NCBI GenBank assembly: GCA_963422465.1
Contig: OY730172.1
Location: 1 to 64,000, forward strand
Reading direction: 5' to 3'
Source of the DNA: Lichina pygmaea
Lineage: Eukaryota; Ascomycota; Lichinomycetes; Lichinales; Lichinaceae
DNA: 64,000 bases
Under the pieces are notes generated by a model that saw only the letters and a list, made by a program, of their open reading frames with translations, searched no databases and was not told the DNA's origin. How positions within the stretch are numbered: position 1 is the first letter of the stretch; every line of letters starts with the position of its first letter. Shown here piece after piece: positions 44,999 to 54,753 of the stretch. The translations under genes and the position numbers were made by a program.

Positions 44999-46594
44999 AT
45001 GTTCGCCCTTCTCTCTTCCTGTTCAACGGCCTTTCTTCTCGTCTGGCTATCCTCCATCGCTACAGTCTATCTCTACGCTTATCCAGTCTTCCATGCTTGC
45101 ACCTTTGTCTCACCTCGAAGCTCAACGTCCCAGTCCTACGTCCATACCGCCCTTGGCCATGTCGTCGAACGAGCTGATGGCTCCATCTCCCGGGCTCCGT
45201 TCAGACTTCTTGTCTTCGGTGATCCTCAGCTGGAAGGGGACTCATCCTTGATTGATCTCCCGCAAGCTCCCTTCTGGACTTTCGGCCGGGCTGGGCAAGC
45301 ATGGAAGAAATTGCGCAAGCGACTTGATCTAGCGGGGAATGACTACTATCTCGCCCACATCTATCGGACTATGCATTGGTGGACAGATCCGACCCATGTC
45401 ACCGTCCTCGGGGATTTGCTGGGCAGCCAATGGCTGACGGACAGCGAGTTTGAGCGGCGGGCAACACGCTTCTGGACACGTGTCTTTCGAGGATCGCGTC
45501 GTGTTGAGGACGAAATAATGGACGAAGAAGCTGAACAGGAAATGGGATCGGCCCAGAGCTGGAAGTGGCGATTGATCAACGTTGTCGGAAACCACGACGT
45601 CGGATACGCTGGTGACATGGTCAGCCCTCGGATTGCGCGATTTGAGCAACATTTCGGAAAAGTCAACTGGGCCACGTCTTTTCGATTGCAAGACCGCGGT
45701 ACCATAGGCTCGGACTCGACGTCAGCTGAGGCGACGCCTAAGTTGAGGATTGTGATCTTGAATTCCCTGAATCTGGACGGCCCGGAGGTAGATTCAGATC
45801 TGCGGAAGCAGACGTATGACTTCGTTAATAGCATCATCACGGCATCTCAACCAGTCGAGGATCGAGCTGTCGCTACAGTCTTACTCACCCATCTCCCCTT
45901 GCCCAAATCAGCCGGTGTTTGTCCAGACGGTCCCTACATCGCCTACAACGACGACGTCTACGGTGGTGGAATCAAGGAGCAGAACCACCTCAGCGACAGT
46001 AGCGGGCGATCCATTTTAGAAAGTGTCTTTGGGATGAGCGGTAACTTGAATGCACCCAATGGCGGACTAGGTCGGCCAGGCATCATCTTGACTGGGCATG
46101 ACCATCATGGATGCGACGTCTATCATCATTTACCCCACGCGGATGCTGGCCAGGAATCAAGCTCACGACGATGGAATGCCACACGTTGGCCAATAGCAAC
46201 AAACATCGCAACCGACAAGACTATTCCAGGCATTCGCGAAATCACACTTCGAAGTATGATGGGCGACTTTGGAGGTCACGCGGGTCTGCTTGCTGCCTGG
46301 TATGATCATCGGGAGCGTAGATGGAGATTTGATTATTCGTCGTGCCGTCTTGGAGTCCAGCACATCTGGTGGGCCGTCCACGTCTTGGATATCATCACCT
46401 TGCTAAGCCTTGTCCTATTCGTCTATGCGTCGCTCAAGGGCTTTATACCAGACTTGAGGAGGGTTTACAACTCGCGATCCGGTTTTCTAAAGCAAGATGT
46501 GAAGCGAAATTCGTCTGAGGAATTCCTTCGCAAGACGAGCGCTCTTGAAGTGGATCGTCTGTCTCAGCATCGGCGTCGCCATGCTCCTACTTGA
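44999..46594 (+). CDS. Calcineurin-like metallophosphoesterase, Cdc1/Ted1 family
   Basis: 531 residues, one exon. The first ATG is at 44999. An N-terminal membrane anchor (residues about 4-28, STAFLLVWLSSIATVYLYAY) is followed by a luminal phosphoesterase domain with GDPQLEG (about 74), GDLLGSQW (about 138), GNHD (about 197), THLPLPKSAGVC (about 296) and GHDHHGCD (about 366), the ligands of the di-metal site. A second membrane segment lies at about 457-480 before a basic cytoplasmic tail. Yeast Cdc1 and Ted1 are Mn-dependent enzymes that remove ethanolamine phosphate from GPI-anchor mannose in the ER; this protein likely does the same. I cannot tell which of the two it matches. Confidence 0.85.
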   Translation: MFALLSSCSTAFLLVWLSSIATVYLYAYPVFHACTFVSPRSSTSQSYVHTALGHVVERADGSISRAPFRLLVFGDPQLEGDSSLIDLPQAPFWTFGRAGQAWKKLRKRLDLAGNDYYLAHIYRTMHWWTDPTHVTVLGDLLGSQWLTDSEFERRATRFWTRVFRGSRRVEDEIMDEEAEQEMGSAQSWKWRLINVVGNHDVGYAGDMVSPRIARFEQHFGKVNWATSFRLQDRGTIGSDSTSAEATPKLRIVILNSLNLDGPEVDSDLRKQTYDFVNSIITASQPVEDRAVATVLLTHLPLPKSAGVCPDGPYIAYNDDVYGGGIKEQNHLSDSSGRSILESVFGMSGNLNAPNGGLGRPGIILTGHDHHGCDVYHHLPHADAGQESSSRRWNATRWPIATNIATDKTIPGIREITLRSMMGDFGGHAGLLAAWYDHRERRWRFDYSSCRLGVQHIWWAVHVLDIITLLSLVLFVYASLKGFIPDLRRVYNSRSGFLKQDVKRNSSEEFLRKTSALEVDRLSQHRRRHAPT

Positions 46595-47154
46595 AAGTTG
46601 CAATCAAGGTGGTCTATGACCGCTATTCTTTTCAACTGAATTATCACCAGAAGCTGGTATCATTACAGTGAAGACGGCTATGCTCGAACTTCGGGGTCAA
46701 CATCCCACCTCTGTTCACCTTTAGATCTTCCTACCAGCAATGTCGTTCAGTAGCAATTGCTTGGTGACAAGCCGCCTCGAACTGCTATGGAGTAGTATAG
46801 GTGTTCGAGTCTGCTATGCTTCCTTCTTGGGAGATTACAAGTCTGCGGACATCTTTGTCCCGTAAGATTTGAGATTTTTGGTGACACAACATCTTACTCT
46901 TTATGAAATGCAAAGAGACAGGACTAGACAAGCTACCACAAAGGCAATAATATTCTTCCCTGTGGACGGCGTGTATTGTCCCCGACGGTTGACTACTGTG
47001 AAGAGATTGCAGTATCAGGTTCTATAAAGTATGTCGTATATCATATCTATTTGCCAGAACGTCAGCTCACTTGATGAAAGTCTTCTGAGAGAAAGAGTTC
47101 TCGACAGTATGCAGAGGTCACAAGAAAGAGCAGTCTCCCCAGCCTGATGCAGAT
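46595..47154. other. Convergent 3' spacer, no gene
   Basis: 560 bp between the stop codons of the convergent phosphoesterase and malic enzyme genes. No coding signal, tRNA or repeat seen. Confidence 0.5.
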
Positions 47155-49455
47155 CTACACTCGTCCTATTCTCTGCGACGACGTCGAGCCAAGAAGCCCT
47201 CTCGCGGCTCCAGTGGCTGTCTCCAGATCTACACGATGGAGCTTGTGATAGACTGGGTTCCACATCCGGTCTCGAATCCAGTCATTCAGGAGGCGATCTT
47301 CCTTTTCCCTGTCCGCTTCATCGATCCCTGAACCAGGAATGTTCTTTTCTTGTGCTAATCCCTCTTTAACAGCCTGCCTTATCACCGCTCGGGCGATGTG
47401 GACGCTCAGTTCTCGAACGTGCTCAACATCGGGCAAGAGCCCCTTGTTTGAGTTTTTGAGCGCCGGCGACTGCGAAGCTAGAGCTTGCGTGGCGGCTACC
47501 AGCATCTTGTCTGAGATCAGTCGAGCGCGGCAGAGGACAGCGCCGAGGCCAATCCCAGGAAAGCATTCAGAGTTATTGCATTCCGCTTGTGATCATTACA
47601 TGTCAGCTCTTGAATTCTAGATCAACTTGATAGTGTGGCACCATATGTGAAAATGCGATGACGTACCGATTTCATACCACCTACCCTGATACTCTACTGG
47701 TGGAAAGGGACTGCCGGTGCTGATCAGCACCCTCCCTTGGGTCCACTCAAAGAGATCTTTAGGTCTAGCCTCGTGTAGCCTTGTTGGATTGCTAAGAGGG
47801 AAGATCATGGGCCGGCTAACATGTTTGGCGACCTCCCGAACAATCTCCTCGGTGAAGCTTTGGGGTGTTGTGGAGGTGCCAATCAGCACATGAGGTCTGA
47901 CCTCCTTGACAACAGACAACAAGGTCAAGTGTTCCTTGCCATGCCATTCTGAGTCGTCGCGCGCATACGGTGCTTGAGCAATAGTCAATGCCTCACCGTG
48001 ACTTTTTAGCAGAAGCCCCTGCTTGTCGACACACCTGCAGCAGCACTCAACAGCTGAGCAAGAGTGAAAGTCGACAGGTGGCAGACTGACATATCAAAAA
48101 CAATCCGATGTAACGTACCACAACTGTTTCGACGCGTCCTCCTTCGACTTCAGTGTCTGTGTTGCAATTGCATCCCGTACCTGGTCAGCAATTCCTGTGC
48201 CAGCAGACCCAGCACCAAAGACAAGCACCCTGAGATCTGTCAACGGTGTTTTGGTGATGTGTAGACCACTGAGAATTGCGGCAAGGGTGACGCAGCCGGT
48301 GCCTTGGATATCGTCATTGAAGCAGGCTATGCGGTTTCTATATCGGCTGAGGATCCGATGGGCATTGCCCCGACCAAAGTCCTCCTGAAATGTATTCGTC
48401 ACTAACGTAATTCTCTTGAACTATCACAACATGATACCAGTAGGTGTACGTATGTACTGACAAAATGAATTACTGCCTTCGGATAGAGCTCCCGTGCCGA
48501 CTGAACAAAGCGGTCGACAAAACGGTCATATTCTTCGCCGGAAACTCGACGCTGATGGAGGCCGAGATAAAGCTTGTCGTTCAGCAGTGCCTCATTCTGC
48601 GCGAACGAGTCAGTCTCAGCCGTTCTTCCAAAAGGGCATACCATACATTGGTTCCACAGTCGAGCACAACTGGTAGAGCGCGATTGGGGTGAAGTCCAGC
48701 GCAGATAGTCATCAAGACAAGTTTCGCAATCGATATCAAGATGCCACCCACACCTTGATCTCCGATGCCAAGGATCTAGAACACAACTCAACTTTTCAGT
48801 CGCAAGTAGATCATGCCCGTCGCTAACGATGGTCGTACCGTACCTCCTCGCCGTCTGTAACGACGATGTAATCCACATCCTCGGCCTCACCCCACCGTGC
48901 AAGACGATCATGAACCTCGTCCTGTTCTCGAACACTGAGGAAACAGCCCTCTGGCCTTCGAAAGAGATGGGAGAAGTTCTGGATAGCGTCGCCCTCAGTG
49001 GGTGTATAAACGATTTCGAACATCTCTTTGAGATGCTCTTGTAGAAGCTGAAGGACAGTCAATTACGATACAGCAGCATGGCAATGACGGGAGGTTGGAA
49101 AGACATGCTCTATAGTAAAGCACCATGTTCTGTTCTTTCAGGCTGGTCATGAACGTATTCTTCGCAAGGGCATTGGACCGAGTCCTGTACTGTTGATATG
49201 CCCGTCGTACTTGGTCATCCAAGGTCTGGACATTGGGGGGCAAGAGGCCCCCTAGCTTGAACACGCGTCGCTCCTCTCCAGAGAAAGCGGAACCCTTGTT
49301 GAAGTAGGGTGATTGTAGTAGGGACATGCCCTAGAAAGGACAGGTAAGCTCTTGCTTGCTACGGTAGTACTTGTAGAGGGCCTCACATCAAGAGCGCAGT
49401 CCTCTGAGCCCGAAGGCAAGAGAGACATGTGGGACATTTTGGAGGCCTGAGACAT
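47155..49455 (-). CDS. NAD-dependent malic enzyme
   Basis: It oxidatively decarboxylates malate to pyruvate with reduction of NAD(P). Exons on the minus strand: 49387-49455, 49109-49330, 48844-49047, 48647-48775, 48462-48596, 48119-48384, 47667-48034 and 47155-47585. Seven introns (50-84 bp) keep frame to give 607 residues. Motifs: [24 protein letters not shown] (catalytic Tyr region), [23 protein letters not shown] and [15 protein letters not shown] (metal and substrate), [13 protein letters not shown] (dinucleotide fold), [23 protein letters not shown]. Intron 2 (49048-49108) begins GC rather than GT. No clear mitochondrial presequence, so cytosolic or mitochondrial placement is open. The start at 49455 is the upstream-most in-frame ATG; 49434 region ATGs are alternatives. 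Confidence 0.93.
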
Positions 49456-49678
49456 GGAGTAGAGGCCTGAAGACGACCTGAATCACTCTAGTAGTTGAGA
49501 TGAATGCTGCCACACCGCCATTTCCAATGCCCGAAGTCTGTTTATCGCCACCACGAGGAAGCTCTGAGAAAGTGCCGAGACCTGGACATGACATCTACCC
49601 TACCGAGAACCAGCGAGCACAACACTTAGAGCCGGTGCAGCACTAGTAGCGGGGGTGTATGTTATTGATGCTATCGTC

Positions 49679-51403
49679 TCATGCATGACTAAACTGGTTC
49701 TTCCAAGCCCGCTCTAAGCAAGGGCTTGACAGAAGATCAGTCTTAAGTGCAGTTGGTCCCACCGAGTCATCGATGGTAGGAAAACCACAATTCAAATGCC
49801 AGACAATTTTACTGTCCGAGCGCCGGCAATCTCTGGTGTCGCTGCACAACGCCGCCGCCGATAGCACATACTCAGCCCTGCCGTCCGCTGCCGGCACTAT
49901 GCCAACAAACTCTTCGTTCGCATTGAGGACAAAAGTGCCGGAGTCGCCCCCGACCGAGACGCTCACACCTCTTTCATCGATGATGCAGTGGTTTCATGTC
50001 GCAACTCTCCCTGGCTGGCCATCATCAAGCTGAAGATGATCAGCAAACTTGATTTCCTGGATGGTATTGAATCAGCCAGCAGTTCAGCCGGATGTCCCGC
50101 CATGTTGGGAGAACATCTTGTTTGGCGAGAACATATGCTTCCAAGGTATCACCACCTGATCCTCGGGAACCTAGTAGCTCTTTCAGCTCTGAGAGGGTAG
50201 TTCTAAGCGTGGAGGAAGCTGAATGCTGTTAGTACTCTGGTTTAATCATTACTGTCGGGAAACTTACTCAGTTGCTTCCGGCTTGACTGGATATTACTTC
50301 AACAACAGCCGAATCCAACAGGTGGGCAAATAGCTGTGCCACGTGTGCGGAGGCCTGAAGTAGCCCAAATATCGCCAACATAATTTGTTCTTGACGAATG
50401 TTTCGGCCTGATCAAGATATGGCTGGTATATTTCAAGCCCTCTTTCTGCAGTTCTCAGTGTAATTGTATCAATACCTGAGGGTATTCTATCACGGCCTAG
50501 CTGCTCTATTAGTTGACGGTACGTGGAGCTGTGTTTGTTACACCGATTTGTCTATTGCAGCACAACCTCATCCACATTATGCCGTCATCCGAGGGGATCA
50601 CAATAGGAATGTCCGCTTATCGGCCTCGTGCTGTTCCTCTGGCGTGGCTTGAACTGCTCGTCGATAGACCACTTGTTGTCAGGGACGCTTATGGCGATGT
50701 CACCGTTTATGACCACGGGGTCATCAGTATCCTGGCAGCTGATGACCTGACCTGGCTGTTCAAATTCCCCGTGTTTTGGTGGGTGTTGGCCCACATGAAC
50801 AACACGGTCGACAGGTTGTGGATGTTGATGGCTGCACGGATGAACAGTCTCGCTTGGTTGACCTGTGTCCAGATCGGGAACAAAAGGCTACCGCTTGTCG
50901 GCTGCAGCTCAGCGCGCTGCCGGAAGATTTGCAGTATGGTAAGCTTGCGACTGCTCAATGATGGTGATGCGTGTGTGGTAGACCAGATCAAGGCCAAGAA
51001 CGTCCCAGGGGTTGAAGTCATAGCTGTAGTCTGGCCGCTCGGGGCCCAGGTTCTTGAACATGGGCATGCTCATCGTGGCGGCTGTAGACCCTTGCTGTAT
51101 ATCTTCAGCGCTGTTTAGCAAGACATAAAATATATAGTGGGGCGCCTCAAACACACCTTTCCCCGTGACCAGCATCGAATCTGTATGTTTAGAGGTAGGA
51201 AGCATCGAGTGATGACAGGTCGTGGTGTAGGTTTTCCATTCACCTATTGTGTGCTGGACATCAAGGAAACTATCAAGTGTCGATGGAAACTCTGCGTTGT
51301 AAGTATATCCAATGCTTTCAGCATACAGACAAAAAGTGTCACCGAGTTGGCTTTCGCACACACACTCCTTTCCCTTACGGTACCGTATCAGATAACAGTG
51401 CAA
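49679..51403 (-). pseudogene. Decayed serine-protease-like gene (GDSG motif)
   Basis: Minus-strand coding remnants in order: 50909-51403 (open 164 codons, with PERPDYSYDFNPWDVLG), 50585-50900 in the same frame but with TGA and TAG between (ending ISGHSYCDPLG), a middle piece at about 50060-50220, and 49679-50010 with VGGDSGTFVLNANEEFVGIV. The GDSG followed by a hydrophobic strand is the active-site serine signature of trypsin-fold proteases, including fungal ones of unknown role. In-frame stops at several points and no complete exon set argue for a pseudogene. I could not place a start or all splice sites. Confidence 0.45.
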
Positions 51404-52094
51404 GCAATGAGTCTGTAGGAAGCAGTACCTGAAAGATGGTCGATTTAACCACTACGTTACCCATCTAGAAATAATAGGATCTTGTGGACTGATCAGAAAT
51501 GATCTTGGTTCATGTCGACTCAACATACGTACTCGTACGTACAGTACGGACGTACGTTACGTGATGTGCCTGACCTCGGAGCGACCTGGAGGTCGAAGAG
51601 AAGTCAATTTTGACAGCCCGCCGGCATTTCATTCAGCCGATCGCGTAATGCTTGCCGGGCTTCCATTGTCCAAGTCTAACCTTGATGAGGCTGGAATCAA
51701 CTGTCGCGGTCGATACGAGCACACGTAAGCTTGGCAACCACAGCTCCGGAGCTTCGCGGTCCGGAACAGCTATCGTCACTTGCGAATGAACAGTTCGCCC
51801 TTGCTATTCCTGTCGTCGACAGCTTGCCAGGTACGGTATGCTGATCAGGATGTCGCAGTCGTCAGGCAACTAATATAACTTCAAGCGCCCACACACCAAA
51901 GCCATGGTGACGACACTCCACGTTCGCACGCTGCAGAGCCTCCTGGCACCTGAGCATGCGCCAACAGATCTGATCCCAGTCTCCCAGAGCTACCGGTACT
52001 GTTGGTACCTGAATTTTCTCAACTCGACTCGACTACAGCATAGAACCCCTTGAAGCAGATCCACACCAAAGGCGCCTGACTCCCGTACCAAGCC
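51404..52094. other. Intergenic, upstream of NmrA-like gene
   Basis: About 690 bp with TACGTAC-type palindromes near 51524-51560 (ACGTACTCGTACGTACAGTA). No gene seen. Confidence 0.5.
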
Positions 52095-53076
52095 ATGACG
52101 CCGACCGCCATCCGACACATCGCCGTTGTTGGCGCGACAGGCAAACTGGCCATACCCGTCGTCGAAGCCATGGTGAAGGAAGGCTACGCCGTACGCGCGC
52201 TGGTGCGAGATGAGGCAAAGGCGAAGAAGGTGTTGCCGGTGTCCGTGGAGGTTGTGCTAGCGGATCTGCGTCGACCAGAGACTGTGGCCAGAGCACTTCA
52301 GGGTCAGGACGCCGTCTACATCAACCTCAGCACCCTGACGGAACGTCTGGACCTGCCCTTCTACGAGGAGCGCGAAGGGGTGAGCGTCGTCGCCGAGGCC
52401 GCGAAGGAGAACGGACTCCAGCACATCTACAAGATCGGCGCCGCCAACGATCATCCCGACCGGGCACGACCGGGCACGTCCCTCACGACACCCGAAAGCA
52501 TCCGCGCGGCCGGGAACAGATACATCGAGGAGGGCGGGATCCCTTACACGATCTTCGACCCGACCATGTTCATGGAGAACATCGAGCACCAACTCACGGA
52601 GGACAACACGAAGTGGCCGCTGGATCGGAGATCCCAAGCAGGGACGATTCTTTTGGATCGGTGCCGACGACTACGCGCAACAGGTGATGCGGGCCATCGG
52701 CAACGCGCGCGCCGAAAACCGCCACTACCTGATGCAAGGGCCAGAGCCACTGACGGCGCAGGAGGTCTTTGAGCCCTTCCGGCCCATCTTCAACCCGAGC
52801 CTCAAGCTGGAGACGGCGCCGCTTTACGTCACCAAGGTGCTGGGCTGGTTCAACCCGAATATGCGCTTCCTGAGCCATATCTTCGAGGCCTTTGGCCGCA
52901 GTAACGAAACGGTCGGCTCGCGCGACGCTTGGGAGGAGCTTGGCCGTCCGACAGTGACGGTCGAGGAGTTTGCGCGTCGGTTGAAAGAGAGGAGGCGGGT
53001 CCGCGGAGGGGGGCCAGCGACGGACAACATCGGCGAGCTCGAGCTGCACTCTGCAGAGCCGCGAGAAGAAGGATGA
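52095..53076 (+). pseudogene. NmrA-like Rossmann-fold protein with one frameshift
   Basis: Atypical short-chain dehydrogenase of the NmrA/HSCARG group. The start ATG at 52095 leads to a dinucleotide-binding loop VVGATGKLAIPVVEA at residues 10-24, then LADLRRPETVARALQGQDAVY and the FDPTMFMENIE region. At 52620-52624 one extra base shifts the frame: the family sequence continues in the +1 frame as IGDPKQGRFFWIGADDYAQQ and runs open to TGA at 53074-53076. About 327 residues would result without the shift, the usual length. No intron signals explain it. It may be a recent pseudogene or a single-base error. Members bind NAD(P) and often act as redox-sensing regulators rather than enzymes. Confidence 0.8.
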
Positions 53077-53372
53077 GATTTCGGGATGGTGCGGTGTAAC
53101 TTTTGAGATTCAAGTCGAATTATATTATATTATAATATCTACTCTGCCCTTGGTAAAGGACGACAGCTTCCCAAGAGGACTCCCTTGAAACCCGAGGAGC
53201 AACTTTTTGGAGGAAGAAGGGGGGGGGGATCGTACATCACATCGTGTCCACATCGAGGGGGAGGGGCCTAATAGTCCTCCCAGCACACGGATCTGGACCC
53301 GAAGGCCCAGATCTTACGCCGAGCATTAACGAGCCGAAAGGCTCTCTCTCTCCGTGGCAAGCCAGGGTTGGG
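53077..53372. other. Convergent spacer with G-run
   Basis: About 300 bp between convergent genes. It contains a TATATTATAATAT stretch (about 53120-53140) and a run of ten G at about 53220. No gene. Confidence 0.5.
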
Positions 53373-54753
53373 TCAACGTAGTGTAGGGTCTCTAGCTAGT
53401 TCAACGTCGACCGTCTCCGGAGTGGACTGGATGGGCATGATACGCTCCTCCCTATAGCCAAGTGGCGGTCCGGCCCCGTCGGCGGAGAATTGCTTCCCCG
53501 TCGGTGGCAGGTCACTCCCGAGCGGATAGCCATCCGTGTCGCGGCGAGCGTTCAGATCGGAGCCGGTGAGCCTTGGTCTCTTTCGCCGACGCGACACGTT
53601 GAAGAGGGCGGCCAGGGCCGGAAGGTTCGCGCAGATGGTGACCAACGTGATCTCGACGTTCGACCAGAAGTGATAGGCTGCGACGATCTCGGTCGCGTCG
53701 CTCGCCGATATGGACGGAAGATGGACGTCCCGGGCGACCTTTGTCAAGCGGACGATGGTCGCCACGGTGCCGATCGTACCCAAGAGGAAGACGAGGGCAA
53801 GGCCAGCTGGCGGTTCGGCGGTCAGGCAGGAGGCCGAGGCGGTCGAGGACGGGAAGGGCCCTCACCTTTCTTCCGCGGACTCGCGTTCAAGGTCAGCATC
53901 ATGGGGATGGGGGTGACGAGGATGAGGACGTCGGTGACGAGGTTCGAGACGCTGGGCGCGATCTGGAGGTCGAAGGGGTCGACGGCACACTCGTGCGGCC
54001 GGATGACCTCCCAATTGAGGGAGATGGGTTGGCATCCGAAGAGGTTGACCTGTGCGGCTTCAGTGCCGTGCCAGGAAGCGTCCAAGGCACGTCTCGTCGA
54101 CCCACCAACCACATGGCAACGGAGAACAGAACGGTAAAGGACCCGATCGCGTAGAGGATCCATCGCATCTTCGATCCCGACATGAAGCGGTAGTAGAAGA
54201 AGAGGATGGAGATCTTGACGAGGCTGCGAAGAGGTCAGAGGTCGGCAAGGGGTTCGAGGCCCGACAGCACCTGGACGGACGAACCCAATCTGCAGGAGGT
54301 AGAGAATGCTCGAGGCGAAGCCAATCCGAAGGATCATCTCAAGATCGGGCTTCATCCGGTGGAGCTGGAAGACCAGCAGCGTGGCCGTCGGATTTGCTGC
54401 GTCGATGTCGTCGACGGAGCGAATGTGATGGGTCATCGACACGGACAGACCGAGCACTACGGCGCCGACGACCTTCGCACCGGTAAGCTTTGGCGGCACG
54501 AGTCTCGGTCGGATGCGACGACGTACCACGCTCGCCGTGGCCAGGTAGTCATCGACCCCCAGCAGACGAAGGACGCGCGCTCGAGTGTACAGCCTGGGAG
54601 TGCTTCGGGTCAGCGACGGAAGGCCGGCCGGCACGCGACGGTCCGAGAGGAGGGGGAGACCGGTCCAGCTCACCGCAGGAGCAAGGAGAGGACGACGGCG
54701 GCGAAGAGACAGTAGACGACGACGTACGACCGAGCATAGCTGCTGGCGGCCAT
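53373..54753 (-). CDS. Seven-transmembrane rhodopsin-like protein (SAT4/PTH11-like)
   Basis: Exons on the minus strand: 54674-54753, 54527-54593, 54281-54472, 54106-54213, 53866-54049 and 53373-53806; introns of 80, 54, 67, 56 and 59 bp; 354 residues. Seven hydrophobic segments are visible: YVVVYCLFAAVVLSLLL, VVGAVVLGLSV after GVDDYLATAS, FASSILYLLQIGF, ISILFFYYRF, ILYAIGSFTVLFSVAMWL, LVTDVLILVTPIPMMLTL and LALVFLLGTIGTVATIVRL. GVDDYLATA, a Cys-x-Pro in the loop after the fifth, and the final ANLPALAALF are typical of the fungal rhodopsin-domain family, receptor-like plasma-membrane proteins of mostly unknown ligand. There is no CFEM domain. The donor of intron 3 (GTCCGT) and its acceptor are weak, so that junction is the least certain. 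Confidence 0.8.

Noticed and set aside
50513-51118. A 201-codon plus-strand frame
   Set aside because: It is the complement of the minus-strand protease-like remnant; no domain and no supporting start context.
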